DNA of 64,000 nt from JBEKCB01 sp052139675 (GCA_052139675.1 JBKQWE010000062.1:8682-72681), one strand, 5' to 3'. Positions 43,649 through 53,073 are shown, numbered from the stretch's first letter. Notes: a model not told the origin generated them from the sequence alone. A program made the numbers and translations.

Positions 43649-44713
43649 TCAGGCTTCCGGCGGGAGCGGTAAGGTGACGGTTCGGCCCTGGCGCGACGAA
43701 CGGTAGAGCGCCATGATGATCTCCACGGATTTCCGGCCCTCGCGGCCGTCGCAGACCGGTTGCGAGCCGGTCTCGATGGCGCGGAGAAAGTCCCTGATCT
43801 GCTCCCGGTGGTGGACGTAGCTGATCGCTTTCGGGTCGGCCGCGCCGGCGCCGACCATCCCCTTGCCGAACGCCAGCCGCTGGCGGATATCCTTGTCTTC
43901 CGGGCGCTCGTCGGCGAATTCCCACTGGATGAACGTCTCGTCCGCCATGACCACCGTGCCCTTGTCGCCGTGGATTTCGATCTTGCGCGACAGGCCCGGA
44001 TAGATCGAAGTCGTGCACTCGATCACGCCCATCGCGCCGCTGCGGTACCGGACCGCGGCCACGGCGGTGTCCTCGACCTCGATGCGCTCGTGCGCCAGGC
44101 AGCCGGCGAAGGCGAAGATGTCCGCGACCGGCCCGAGATACCACTGGATCAGGTCCACGGCGTGGATGCCCTGGTTCATGACCGCGCCGCCGCCGTCGAG
44201 CTTCCAGGTGCCGCGCCACGCGCCGCTGTCGTAATACGCCTGCGTCCGCCACCACTTGTTGTAGGCGTCGCCGACGGTGATCCGCCCGAACCGGCCCTGG
44301 GCGATGGCGGCCTTCAGCGCGATGGCGCCTTCGGTGAACCGGTAGGGGAAGATCGTGCAGACTTGGACGCGGTTCTCGTCGCAGGCGTGGATGACCGCAT
44401 CGGCGCGGTCGAGCGTGATCTCGATGGGCTTCTCGACGATCACGTGCTTTTTGCCGCGCGCGGCGGCCACGGCCGGCTCCAGGTGCGCGCCGCTGGGCGT
44501 GCAGACGCACACGACGTCGACGTCCTTGCGGCTCATCAGGTCATTGTAATCCGCCACCGCGTCGCAGCCGTGCTTCTCCGAGAACTTCTTGCGGTTGTTT
44601 TCCACGATGTCCGCGCCGGCGACCAGCCGCGCGTTCGGCAGGTCGGCGATGGCGGCGGCGTGGTACTCGCTGATCATCCCGCAGCCGACGATGGCGAAGC
44701 CGTAGGTCTTCAT
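43649..44713 (-). CDS. Gfo/Idh/MocA family oxidoreductase
   Basis: 354 residues. The N-terminal Rossmann fold (FAIVGCGMISEYHAAAI) is followed by EKPIEIT, which carries the catalytic-site Lys of the EKP motif, and by the C-terminal alpha/beta domain with DGGGAVMNQGIHAVDLIQW, whose His/Asp pair completes the active site. It oxidises or reduces sugars or inositol-type substrates with NAD(P). It starts 1 bp after the tyrS stop, making it the distal gene of the yjbQ-CPBP-tyrS transcription unit. Substrate unknown. Confidence 0.9.
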   Translation of the reverse strand: MKTYGFAIVGCGMISEYHAAAIADLPNARLVAGADIVENNRKKFSEKHGCDAVADYNDLMSRKDVDVVCVCTPSGAHLEPAVAAARGKKHVIVEKPIEITLDRADAVIHACDENRVQVCTIFPYRFTEGAIALKAAIAQGRFGRITVGDAYNKWWRTQAYYDSGAWRGTWKLDGGGAVMNQGIHAVDLIQWYLGPVADIFAFAGCLAHERIEVEDTAVAAVRYRSGAMGVIECTTSIYPGLSRKIEIHGDKGTVVMADETFIQWEFADERPEDKDIRQRLAFGKGMVGAGAADPKAISYVHHREQIRDFLRAIETGSQPVCDGREGRKSVEIIMALYRSSRQGRTVTLPLPPEA

Positions 44714-44714
44714 G

Positions 44715-45932
44715 TCATTTCTTCTCCTGCGAGGTCACCCGGGCGAACTTGCGCTTTCCCGCCTTGAGCAGGAACCCGGGATGCGGCGTCACTTCCAGGC
44801 CCGAATCCGTGACGACCTGTCCATCCATGGAGACCGCGCCCTGGGCGATGAGGCGCTTGGCCTCGCTGGTGCTGGCGGCCATTCCGCAATGGACGATCAG
44901 CCGCGCGATCCAGACCTTGCCGCCGGCGAGCAGTTCCGGCGGCACGCGCACTTCCGGAATGTCGGCCGGCGCTTCCTTGTGGCGGACCTCGCGGTCGAAC
45001 CGGTCCGCCGCCTCGCGCGCGGCGTCCGCGCCATGATACCGTTCGACGATGGCGCACGCCAGCGCCAGCTTGGCCTGCATCGGGTCGCCGGCCAGCAGGC
45101 GTTCCGCCTGCTCCGCCGGCAGGTCGCTCGCCAGGTCGAAATAGGAGCGCAGCAGCGCGTCCGGAACGGACATCGTCTTTCCGAACATGACGCCGGGCGG
45201 CTCGCTGATGCCGATGTAGTTCCCGTAGCTCTTGCTCATTTTCTGAACGCCGTCCGTCCCGACGAGCAGCGGCAGCGTCATCGCCACCTGCGGCTCCTGG
45301 CCGGCGTCCTTCTGGAACTGGCGGCCGACGAGCAGGTTGAACTTCTGGTCGGTCCCGCCGATCTCGACGTCCGCGCGCACCATCACCGAGTCGTGTCCCT
45401 GCATGACGGGGTACATGAACTCGTGCAGCGAGATCGGCTCGCCGGCCTTGTAGCGCTTCAGGAAGTCGTCGCGCTCGAGGATGCGCGCCACCGTCACCTT
45501 TGCGGCCAGGCGGATGACGTCCAGGAAAGTCATCTTCGAGAACCAGTCGCCGTTGTAGACGACCTCGGTCCGCGAGCGGTCCAGGATTTTGCCGACCTGG
45601 TCGAGGTAGGTCTGCGCGTGCTTCATCACCGCCTCGTGCGCCAGTTGCGGCCGCGTGGCGTCGCGCCCGCTGGGATCGCCGACCATGGCGGTGTAGTCGC
45701 CGATGATCAGGACCACCTGATGGCCGAGGTCCTGAAAGTGCTTGAGCTTGTTGAGCGGCACCGCGTGGCCGAGGTGGATGTCCGAGGAAGTGGGGTCAAT
45801 GCCCAGTTTGATCCGCAGCGGCCGGTTCTCCCGGCGCGACTTCTCGAGCTTCGAGACCAGGTCCTCGTGCGGAAAGATCTCGGCGACGCCGCGCTCGATT
45901 TGTTTCAATTGAACGGCGGTTTCCGCAAACAT
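44715..45932 (-). CDS. tyrS: Tyrosyl-tRNA synthetase
   Basis: 405 residues. The class I motifs are present as HLGHAVPLNKL (HIGH) and KMSKSYGN (KMSKS). The tyrosine-binding region and a C-terminal S4 RNA-binding domain (IVHCGMAASTSEAKRLIAQGAV) follow. It belongs to the TyrZ-like subgroup, judging by GIDPTSSDIHLGH. It charges tRNA-Tyr. No T-box leader was seen; the gene follows the CPBP protease gene after 17 bp. All catalytic motifs are intact. Confidence 0.96.
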   Translation of the reverse strand: MFAETAVQLKQIERGVAEIFPHEDLVSKLEKSRRENRPLRIKLGIDPTSSDIHLGHAVPLNKLKHFQDLGHQVVLIIGDYTAMVGDPSGRDATRPQLAHEAVMKHAQTYLDQVGKILDRSRTEVVYNGDWFSKMTFLDVIRLAAKVTVARILERDDFLKRYKAGEPISLHEFMYPVMQGHDSVMVRADVEIGGTDQKFNLLVGRQFQKDAGQEPQVAMTLPLLVGTDGVQKMSKSYGNYIGISEPPGVMFGKTMSVPDALLRSYFDLASDLPAEQAERLLAGDPMQAKLALACAIVERYHGADAAREAADRFDREVRHKEAPADIPEVRVPPELLAGGKVWIARLIVHCGMAASTSEAKRLIAQGAVSMDGQVVTDSGLEVTPHPGFLLKAGKRKFARVTSQEKK

Positions 45933-45949
45933 GGTGCTCCGCTCCGTTT

Positions 45950-47098
45950 CTAATGTGGCCCGCGCAGCACGGTCACAAGGCCGCGGAACGCGAAGACGGA
46001 AAGCAGCGTTATGCCGTTGAAAGCCATGTGGAGCGCGATGGGCGCCGCCAGCGACCGGGTCCGGTCATAGACGTAGGCCAGCGCGATGCCCAGCACCAGG
46101 AGCAAGGGCATGGCGTAGAGGTCCATGTGCGCCGCGGCGAAAAAGGCCGCGCTGAGGACGATGGCCGACCCGCGCCCGGTCCAGCGCGCGAGCGCCGGTT
46201 GAAGGAAGCCGCGGAAGAGCAACTCTTCCGAGATCGGCGCCGCCACGACCGCGACGACCGCCGCGAGCGCCAGCACCGATCCGGACCGCGTTCTCGCGAT
46301 CACCTGGATGATCTGCTGCACGGGGATCTCCGGGACCCGTCCGCTCCGCGCGGCGCGCTCCTCCAGGAGGACGATCAGTTGAAGGAACGGCTGAACCACC
46401 ATGAACGCGATCAGGCCGAGTCCGACGCTTCCGAAGAACTTGCCGCGGATCCCGAGATCGCGCAGATGCCCGCCGCGCTCCGCGACCACGATGTGGATCG
46501 TCGCCCCCGCGAGCAGGAGGGCGATGAAGAGCTCGGCGATCCAGTCGCCGGGGACCGCGAACGGTCTTGCCGGATTCAGCGGAAAGAACAGCCGCGTGTG
46601 GAGCAGCTCCGCGCCGGCCGCCCACAGCGCCGAAACCTTGGCCACGTCCCAGAGTCCCCACGGCGGATCGGGCAAGGCCGGCTGCGCCAAGCTGCGTCCG
46701 CGCAGCGCCCAGGAGAATCCCAGGGCCAGCGCCAGCGCGGCGCCGCCCCAGAGCAGGTACTTGTTCAGCGACTCGACGGTCTCGACGAACGCCACCGCGC
46801 GGCGGAACCGGTCTTCCGGACGCGCCCGCGCCATGTTCAGGAAGACCTGCGCCTGCGCTTCGAAGTCTTTCTGAAGGAGCGGGTACGGGCCCGCGTTCTC
46901 CCGAGGCTGGCCCGTCCGCCGCTCTGCTTCCTGCGCGCGGAATTCCTGCCACGTCTTCATGCTGCCCATGACGGCGACCAGGAGGACCACCGCGACGTAG
47001 AACGCCTGGGCCTTCAGGAAGTCGCGGACTTTCCGCGCCGGCTTCCCGCCCGCGTTCGCTCCGGTCGAGCCGGCATCATTTATCGCGTCTGTATCCAT
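45950..47098 (-). CDS. CPBP family intramembrane metalloprotease-like protein
   Basis: 382 residues with about eight membrane helices. The conserved CPBP motifs are APISEELLFRGFLQPAL (EExxxR), AAFFAAAHMD (FxxxH) and ALHMAFNG (HxxxN/B). These residues form the glutamate-histidine active site of Rce1-like proteases. The start ATG 47098 overlaps the upstream yjbQ gene by 19 bp. Members process prenylated or signal peptides, or act in bacteriocin self-protection; no substrate is evident here. Confidence 0.88.
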   Translation of the reverse strand: MDTDAINDAGSTGANAGGKPARKVRDFLKAQAFYVAVVLLVAVMGSMKTWQEFRAQEAERRTGQPRENAGPYPLLQKDFEAQAQVFLNMARARPEDRFRRAVAFVETVESLNKYLLWGGAALALALGFSWALRGRSLAQPALPDPPWGLWDVAKVSALWAAGAELLHTRLFFPLNPARPFAVPGDWIAELFIALLLAGATIHIVVAERGGHLRDLGIRGKFFGSVGLGLIAFMVVQPFLQLIVLLEERAARSGRVPEIPVQQIIQVIARTRSGSVLALAAVVAVVAAPISEELLFRGFLQPALARWTGRGSAIVLSAAFFAAAHMDLYAMPLLLVLGIALAYVYDRTRSLAAPIALHMAFNGITLLSVFAFRGLVTVLRGPH

Positions 47099-47469
47099 AC
47101 CTGTCTCTGTCGAGGCCCGTCGAATTCGCAGAAGTAAATGCCCTGCCACGTGCCCAGGCACAGGCGGCCGTCCTCGACCGGCACGCTCACCGACGAGCCG
47201 ATCAGGCTGGCCTTGACGTGCGCGGCGGAGTTGCCTTCGCCGTGCGTGTAGCCGTCGTCGAACGGGATGACCTTGTTGAGCTCCGCGAGGATGTCCGCTC
47301 GCACCGAGGGATCGGCGTTCTCGTTGATCATCACCGCCGCCGTGGTGTGCGGCACGAAGACCATGCAGACCGACGCGCCGGGTTTCTCCTGCTCCAGCGC
47401 GCGCTGGACCTCGGCGCTGATGTCAATCATCTCCGTCCGGGCCCGGCTGCGGATGGACAACTTTTGCAC
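47080..47469 (-). CDS. yjbQ: YjbQ/UPF0047 family protein (secondary thiamine-phosphate synthase type)
   Basis: 129 residues. Family signatures are MIDISAEVQRAL, CMVFVPHTTAAVMINENAD, HGEGNSAAHVKASLIGSSVSVPV and LGTWQGIYFCEFDGPRQRQV. The His residues form a metal site in solved homologues. Family members can replace ThiE weakly in vitro; the cellular role is unclear. GTG 47469 with GGAG 7 bp upstream is preferred over GTG 47481. A TTGCAA-17-TACGAT promoter precedes it, making it the first gene of the operon with CPBP, tyrS and MocA. Confidence 0.92.
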   Translation of the reverse strand: MQKLSIRSRARTEMIDISAEVQRALEQEKPGASVCMVFVPHTTAAVMINENADPSVRADILAELNKVIPFDDGYTHGEGNSAAHVKASLIGSSVSVPVEDGRLCLGTWQGIYFCEFDGPRQRQVWIQTR

Positions 47470-47534
47470 GCCGCTCTCCACTGAGCCTGTCCAAGAGTGG
47501 AATCTCCGGTCAACACGCAGGGTTCGGAAAAAAG

Positions 47535-47563
47535 ATCGTAACAGAGGGACATAATGATTGCAA
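47535..47563 (-). promoter_or_regulatory. Promoter of the yjbQ-CPBP-tyrS operon
   Basis: Minus strand TTGCAA, 17 bp, TACGAT. Confidence 0.6.
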
Positions 47564-47578
47564 ACGCGGAGGCTTGCC

Positions 47579-49270
47579 TTACGGCTGCGCGGGCGGCTGC
47601 GGCGCGGCGGACTCCGGCACGGCTTCGCGGACGGCGGGTGCGGCTTCGGACCTGACGCCGACGGCGGGTACCCGGAAGCAGTTCAGCGCCAGGAGCGCAA
47701 CCGCGGCCGCCGCGATGGTCCCGTACAGGCGCATGGGAACGGCCGACGGCCCCTGCAGTTTGTCCCGGATATCCTGGAGGGCCTCCTCGTCGCCGACGTG
47801 GGAGAGGTAAAGAGACATCAGCGACGCGACGACCTGTCCGATGAGCGCGATGCCGATCAGTCCGCACAGGAATTGCTTCGCCGCATCGAACAGCCAGGCC
47901 GGCAGCACAGAAGAGAGCAGCAGATTGGCCAGCCACCAGAAGAGATAAATCGCGCCCGCCGCCGCCCAAAAGAGGACCATGGTGGCCACCATGATCGTCA
48001 GAAGCTCCCAAGAATGGCGGAGGCCGAAGAGCAAGCCTCGCGCCAGGGAGGAAAACGCGTTCCGATGCTCCAGCACGGAAATCACCGGCGGCATGAGCAG
48101 CAGCTCCAGCGCGAAGAGCCCGGCGGCGAACGCCAGCGCCACGATGCCGGCTCGCTCGATGAACGACGCCGGCCCCCAGAGCGCCTCGATCGCCGCCGTG
48201 CCGGCCCAAGCCAGGCCCACCGCGATCGGCGCCACGAGGAGAGAGGTGGCGGTGAACCGCACGAGATGGACGCCCGCGTTGTAGAACATGCGTTCGATGC
48301 CCATCGTGCGCTCGAAGACGCCGTCCTTCACGCAGGCCGCGAACCCCGCCCAGAGGAAGATGCTGAAAAGCGACGGCAGCGCCAGGCACGCGACGGCCGC
48401 GGGCGCGTTCCCCGCCGTCGCGCTGAGAGCCAGTTGCGCGATGTTGAACATGCACGCGGCGAGCAGCGCATAGAGAATCCAGACCCGATATCCGCGCGGC
48501 GCCTGCATGACGGCGGCCCTGGCCGCCGCGATGCCGGTCTTCGCGTTGAAATACGCGAGAAGCTCGGGCGAGTGGATGCCCTCTTCTTCCAGGTCCTGCG
48601 CGTAAGCTTCTTCTTCGGTCACCTGAGCCGCCACGGGCGGCAGCGGCGTTTTCGCCGCGGGTTTCGCGGGCCGGGCGGCCGGCCGTGGGACGCGCGCGGG
48701 CTGCGCGGGAGCCGCCGGCGGCTCGTCGGCGCCGGCCGGCTCGCTCTTCGGCGGTGTGCGCCCTGTCTCGGCCAGGAAAACAGGCCCTCTCGGATTGATT
48801 CTCGTCACGTCCTCGTCGCTGTCCCGGACAGGCGCCGGCTCGGACGTCTGTACCTGGTCCGCCTCGAGCGGCCACGCCGAAAGCAGGTTTTTCACGAGCG
48901 GCTCCGAAACCGGCGGCTGCTCATTCGCCGCCGGTTGGGGATCGTCGCGCGGCGCCTCCGAAACGCGCTGCACGATGCCGCTCCGGTCATCCAGCATGAA
49001 ATTCTCTTCGAGGAACGCGTCATGTTCCTTCGCAAAGGGCACCGAGACTTCGGAGGAGCATTTCGGACAGCGCAGCTTCCGCCCGCCGGTGCGCGAGCGG
49101 GCCTTGAGGCGCTGGCCGCATGAGCAGACCCAGCGGGTGAGCGACAGGTTTTCTTCGGGGGTCGGGATGCGCAGCATCGCGTTGCAGTCCGGGCACTGCA
49201 CGTGCTGCCCGGCGTACTTTTCAGGCAGGGCCATGACCCAGCCGCAGATGCAGATGAGCCGGATGGACAT
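47579..49270 (-). CDS. Double zinc-ribbon integral membrane protein
   Basis: 563 residues. The N-terminus has two CxC/CxxC zinc ribbons (CICGWVM...CPDC and CSCGQRL...CPKC), then an acidic and Ala/Pro-rich linker to about residue 220, followed by roughly six to eight membrane helices. The C-terminal tail is Pro/Ala-rich. Similar layouts (zinc ribbon plus YIP1-like or RDD-like membrane domain) are common in planctomycete-type genomes, without known function. A consensus promoter (TTGACA-17-TATAGT) lies just upstream and supports ATG 49270, which has GGAG before it. Confidence 0.7.
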   Translation of the reverse strand: MSIRLICICGWVMALPEKYAGQHVQCPDCNAMLRIPTPEENLSLTRWVCSCGQRLKARSRTGGRKLRCPKCSSEVSVPFAKEHDAFLEENFMLDDRSGIVQRVSEAPRDDPQPAANEQPPVSEPLVKNLLSAWPLEADQVQTSEPAPVRDSDEDVTRINPRGPVFLAETGRTPPKSEPAGADEPPAAPAQPARVPRPAARPAKPAAKTPLPPVAAQVTEEEAYAQDLEEEGIHSPELLAYFNAKTGIAAARAAVMQAPRGYRVWILYALLAACMFNIAQLALSATAGNAPAAVACLALPSLFSIFLWAGFAACVKDGVFERTMGIERMFYNAGVHLVRFTATSLLVAPIAVGLAWAGTAAIEALWGPASFIERAGIVALAFAAGLFALELLLMPPVISVLEHRNAFSSLARGLLFGLRHSWELLTIMVATMVLFWAAAGAIYLFWWLANLLLSSVLPAWLFDAAKQFLCGLIGIALIGQVVASLMSLYLSHVGDEEALQDIRDKLQGPSAVPMRLYGTIAAAAVALLALNCFRVPAVGVRSEAAPAVREAVPESAAPQPPAQP

Positions 49271-49322
49271 GAGCGCAATCTCCGAGAATGCAGCCCCTGA
49301 CGCGTCCCGACTCGCGGCGTTG

Positions 49323-49351
49323 ACTATAGGCGCCGATCCGCGCGGTGTCAA
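49323..49351 (-). promoter_or_regulatory. Promoter of the zinc-ribbon membrane protein gene
   Basis: Minus strand TTGACA, 17 bp, TATAGT, in the gap after murA. Confidence 0.75.
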
Positions 49352-49366
49352 GCCGCGCGCCGGAAC

Positions 49367-50665
49367 TCAGGCGCCGCTTTCCGCGGCGAGCGCCGGCTTC
49401 AAGTCGGTCACGCGCCGGATGCGCGCGCCGAGGCCGGCCAGTTTCTCCTCGATGCGTTCGTAGCCGCGGTCAATATGATAGACGCGGCTGATCGTCGTCT
49501 TGTCGCGCGCCACGAGCCCGGCGATGACGAGGCCCGCGCTGGCGCGCAGGTCGCTGGCCATGACCGGCGCGCCGGAGAGATACTTGACGCCGACGATGAT
49601 CGCGCTGCAGCCCTCTTTGCGGATGTTGGCGCGCATGCGGTTCAGTTCGGAGATGTGCATGAACCGGTCGGGGAAAATGCGCTCGGTGAAAATGCTGATG
49701 CCGCGCGCCAGGCACAGCGGCACCATCAACTGCGCCTGCATGTCCGTCGGCAGCCCGGGGAACGGGCCGGTGGTCAGGTCCACCTGCTGGAAGCGCTCCG
49801 GTCCGGCCACGCGCAGGCCGTCCTTCTCGTAGATGATCTCGATCCCCATGTTCTTCATCGCGTCAATCACCGCCGCGAGGTGCTCGCGCCGCGCGCCGCG
49901 CACCAGCACGTTGCCGCCGGTCACCGCCGCGGCCACCATGAAAGTCCCGGCCTCGATGCGGTCGGGGACCAGCTCGAACTCCGCGCCGTGGAGCTCCTCC
50001 ACGCCGTCCACCGTGATGCGCTTCGTGCCGATGCCGCTGACCTTGGCGCCCATCCGGTTGAGCAAGTTGCCCAGGTCCACGATTTCCGGCTCGCAGGCGG
50101 CGTCCTCGATGACCGTCACGCCCTCGGCCAGGGTCGCCGCGCACATCACGTTGGCGGTGCCGAGCACGGTCGAGCCGCTCGGGCCGCCGAGGTAGACCTC
50201 GTTGCCGATGAGCTTCGCGGCGTTGCCGATCACGTCGCCGTGCTCGACGATGACCTCGGCGCCGAGCGCGGTCATGCCCTTCAGGTGAAGGTCAATCGGC
50301 CGCGGGCCGATGGCGCATCCGCCCGGAAGCGCGACGCGCGCCCAGCCGCGCCGGGCGAGCAGCGGCCCCAGCACGCAGATCGAGGCGCGCATCTGCCGGA
50401 CCAGGTCGTACGGGGCGATCGCATTCGACTCGTCCTCGACCTGGATCTCCAGGGTGTTCGCGCCCGACCATTCCGTGGCCACGCGCAGCTTGCGGAGCAC
50501 CTTGATCATCGTCTCGATGTCGGCCAGGCGCGGCACGCGGTGGAGCACGACCTTGCCGCGCGTGAGGATGGCCGCGGCCATCAGCGGCAGGGCGGCGTTC
50601 TTGGCGCCGCTCAGTTCCACCTCGCCGTGGAGCGGGACGCCGCCTTCAATTTCCAGGCACGTCAT
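49367..50665 (-). CDS. murA: UDP-N-acetylglucosamine 1-carboxyvinyltransferase
   Basis: 432 residues. The EPSP-synthase-like fold shows LSGAKNAALPLMAAAIL, the catalytic-loop Cys in LPGGCAIGPRPIDLH, and RIEAGTFMVAAAVTGG. Cys rather than Asp in the loop predicts fosfomycin sensitivity. It catalyses the first committed step of peptidoglycan synthesis. The ATG overlaps the prmC stop by 4 bp, as in the widely conserved prfA-prmC-murA order. Confidence 0.96.
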   Translation of the reverse strand: MTCLEIEGGVPLHGEVELSGAKNAALPLMAAAILTRGKVVLHRVPRLADIETMIKVLRKLRVATEWSGANTLEIQVEDESNAIAPYDLVRQMRASICVLGPLLARRGWARVALPGGCAIGPRPIDLHLKGMTALGAEVIVEHGDVIGNAAKLIGNEVYLGGPSGSTVLGTANVMCAATLAEGVTVIEDAACEPEIVDLGNLLNRMGAKVSGIGTKRITVDGVEELHGAEFELVPDRIEAGTFMVAAAVTGGNVLVRGARREHLAAVIDAMKNMGIEIIYEKDGLRVAGPERFQQVDLTTGPFPGLPTDMQAQLMVPLCLARGISIFTERIFPDRFMHISELNRMRANIRKEGCSAIIVGVKYLSGAPVMASDLRASAGLVIAGLVARDKTTISRVYHIDRGYERIEEKLAGLGARIRRVTDLKPALAAESGA

Positions 50666-51609
50666 TGGAGTTTCTCTTTCTGTATCAGGAGCACGCGTTC
50701 GATGCCGGCCGGGTCGGCGATCGTTCGGATCATGCGCCAAACTCCGGCGGATTTTTCGGCCAGTCCCCGGACCGCGGGCGCCTGGCCTTGGGCGATTTCG
50801 ACGATGAGATGTCCGCCCGGCTTGAGCAGCGGGGCGGTCTCGGCGAGCAGGCGCGCGAGGACTTGAAGTCCGTCCCCGCCGCCGTACAACGCCGCTTCAG
50901 GCTCGTAATCGCGCACCTCCGGCTGCAGCGTGGCTTTTTCCGACTCGGCGACGTACGGTGGATTGCAGACGATGGCGTCGAGCCTGCCGGCGAGTCCGTG
51001 TTTCAGGAACGGTTCGGCCAGGTCGCCCTCGAGGAGTTGCACCCGCTGCGTCAGACCATGCGCCGCCAGGTTCCGCGCGGCGAGCTCGAGGGCGCTGCGC
51101 GAGAAATCGGAAGCGTAAAGGCGCGCGCCGGGCAGTTCCGCCGCCAGGGCGATCGCAATGCAGCCGGTGCCCGTGCCGATGTCGGCGATGGCCGGGGCCG
51201 CGATGTTCTTGAGGACGCCGAGCGCCGTCTCGACGAGGACTTCCGTCTCCGGCCGCGGGATCAGGGCGCTCGGATCGCACAGGATATCCAGCGACCAGAA
51301 TTCCGTGCGGCCGACGATGTGCTGGACCGGCTCGCGCGCGAGGCGCCGCGCCAGGAGAGCTTCGTAGCGCGCCGCCTGATCCATGGAGAGCTTTTCTTTG
51401 GAGGCGCGGCAGAGCGCGGCGCGGTCGGTTACGAGGAGGTGCGCCATCAGCATTTCGGCGCAGAGCCTGGGCGCATCCACGCCGGCTCCGCGCAGGCGGG
51501 CTGCGCCGGCCCGCAGGAGTTCATCCACGCGGCCCTTCGACAAATGCTCAGGGCCGGATGCGCGGTCCTCAGTCGAGCTGGAGGCCTTTTTCGCGTTCTG
51601 CGAATTCAT
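50662..51609 (-). CDS. prmC: Peptide chain release factor N5-glutamine methyltransferase
   Basis: 315 residues. The N-terminal helical domain recognises the release factor. The methyltransferase domain has ADIGTGTGCIAIALA and VCNPPYVAESE (NPPY), followed by EPEAALYGGGDGL. It methylates the Gln of the GGQ motif in RF1/RF2. The first 13 codons overlap the end of prfA, its substrate's gene, and the stop overlaps murA. Confidence 0.95.
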   Translation of the reverse strand: MNSQNAKKASSSTEDRASGPEHLSKGRVDELLRAGAARLRGAGVDAPRLCAEMLMAHLLVTDRAALCRASKEKLSMDQAARYEALLARRLAREPVQHIVGRTEFWSLDILCDPSALIPRPETEVLVETALGVLKNIAAPAIADIGTGTGCIAIALAAELPGARLYASDFSRSALELAARNLAAHGLTQRVQLLEGDLAEPFLKHGLAGRLDAIVCNPPYVAESEKATLQPEVRDYEPEAALYGGGDGLQVLARLLAETAPLLKPGGHLIVEIAQGQAPAVRGLAEKSAGVWRMIRTIADPAGIERVLLIQKEKLQ

Positions 51610-52657
51610 GTTCCAGAAAGCCCTCGATCAGCGGATCGAGGTCCCCGTTCATAATGCGCTGCAGGTCGTAAATGGTCAGGCCGATGCGATGGTCCGTCAC
51701 GCGGTTTTGCGGGAAGTTGTAGGTGCGGATGCGCTCGTTACGGTCGCCGGAGCCGATCATGCTGCGCCGCTCCTCGTCGCGCTCGGCGTGCTGGCGCGAG
51801 GCGAAATACTCGAAAAGCCGCGCCCGCAGCACGCGCATCGCGTGCGCCCGGTTCTTGTGCTGCGAAGGCGTCTCCTGGCTGCGCGCCTCGACGCCGGTCG
51901 GCTTGTGGACCAGCCGCACCGCCGAGGAGGTCTTGTTGACATTCTGCCCGCCTGGCCCGCCGGCGCGCGAGAACTCCATCTCGATATCGGCCGGGTTGAG
52001 GTTGATCTCCACGTCCTCCACTTCGGGCAGGACCGCCACGGTCACGAGCGAGGTGTGAATGCGGCCCTGGGCCTCGGTCGCGGGCACGCGCTGGACGCGG
52101 TGGCCGCCGCTCTCGAAGCGCAGCCGGCGAAAGGCGCCGTCGCCGGCGATCGAGAGCGTCACCTCCTTGTATCCGCCCAGGTCGGTCGCGCGGGCGTCGA
52201 GGTGCGTGGCCTTCCAGCCGCGCGACTCGGCGTAACGGGTGTACATGCGGAGCAGGTCGCCCGCGAAAAGCGCCGCCTCGTCGCCGCCGGTGCCGGCGCG
52301 GATTTCCAGGATCACATCGCGGTCCTGTCCGCCCTCTTCGGCCACGGCGGCGCGCTTGACGCTCTCGCGGAGGCGCGCCACGTCGTCGCGGAGCTTGGGG
52401 GTTTCCTCGCGCGCGATCTCGCGCAGGTCGGCGTCGGAGGCCTCGTCGGCCAGAATCCCTTCGGTTTCCTTCAGGCGCAGGCGGGCTTGCTTCCAGGTGC
52501 GGTAGGGTTCGACGATTTTGGCGAGGCGGCCGCGTTCCTTCAGCAGCGAGGAATAGAGTTGGCCCTGCGACATGACCTCGGGGTCAACGATCTTCCGCTC
52601 GATCTGCTCGAACTGGCGCTCCATCTCTTCGAGTCGGTCGCTTAGACTCTTGCTCAT
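51569..52657 (-). CDS. prfA: Peptide chain release factor 1
   Basis: 362 residues, standard length. It has the PCRF domain, the codon-recognition PAT-type segment replaced by PATEAQGRIHTS, and the catalytic RAGGPGGQNVNKTSSAVRLVH with GGQ. It terminates translation at UAA/UAG. It follows rpmE by 39 bp and overlaps prmC by 41 bp. Confidence 0.96.
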   Translation of the reverse strand: MSKSLSDRLEEMERQFEQIERKIVDPEVMSQGQLYSSLLKERGRLAKIVEPYRTWKQARLRLKETEGILADEASDADLREIAREETPKLRDDVARLRESVKRAAVAEEGGQDRDVILEIRAGTGGDEAALFAGDLLRMYTRYAESRGWKATHLDARATDLGGYKEVTLSIAGDGAFRRLRFESGGHRVQRVPATEAQGRIHTSLVTVAVLPEVEDVEINLNPADIEMEFSRAGGPGGQNVNKTSSAVRLVHKPTGVEARSQETPSQHKNRAHAMRVLRARLFEYFASRQHAERDEERRSMIGSGDRNERIRTYNFPQNRVTDHRIGLTIYDLQRIMNGDLDPLIEGFLEHEFAEREKGLQLD

Positions 52658-52696
52658 CGGCCAGGCGTCCCGAGAAGGACAGCGGAGATGGCGCTC

Positions 52697-53035
52697 TCAG
52701 TTCTGCGGGGCGGCGGCCGGTTTCTCCGGAGCGGCGGTTGCCTGGGCCGGGGCGGCCGCCTCGGGCTTGGCCGCCGGCGCTTCGGCCGGAGCCTGTGCGG
52801 CGGCGGAAGCCTCGGCAGCGGCGGCGCCCTGCGCCTGGAACTTGGCGTAGCGGCGCTGGAACTTCTCCACGCGGCCGGCGGTGTCCACGAGCTTCTGCTT
52901 GCCGGTGAAGAAAGGATGGCACTTGGAGCAGATTTCAACGTTGATTTCGGTCTGAGTCGCCCGGGTCGTAAAGATTTCGCCGCAGCCGCAGGTCACCTTG
53001 CAGTCCGCGTACTTCGGATGAATTTTTGCTTTCAT
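52697..53035 (-). CDS. rpmE: 50S ribosomal protein L31 with Ala/Pro-rich C-terminal extension
   Basis: 112 residues against about 70 for typical L31. The core has MKAKIHPKYADCKVTCGCG and CSKCHPFFTGKQK with C12, C16, C18, C36 and C39, so it is the zinc-binding (C+) form. After about residue 68 comes a 45-residue tail almost entirely of Ala, Pro, Glu and Gln. GGAG lies 8 bp before ATG 53035. A TTGCAA-17-TAAAAT promoter precedes it and drives the rpmE-prfA-prmC-murA operon. Confidence 0.94.
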   Translation of the reverse strand: MKAKIHPKYADCKVTCGCGEIFTTRATQTEINVEICSKCHPFFTGKQKLVDTAGRVEKFQRRYAKFQAQGAAAAEASAAAQAPAEAPAAKPEAAAPAQATAAPEKPAAAPQN

Positions 53036-53073
53036 TAGCAGGCTCCATTTCCGCTCGGATTTTGCAAAAGAGT

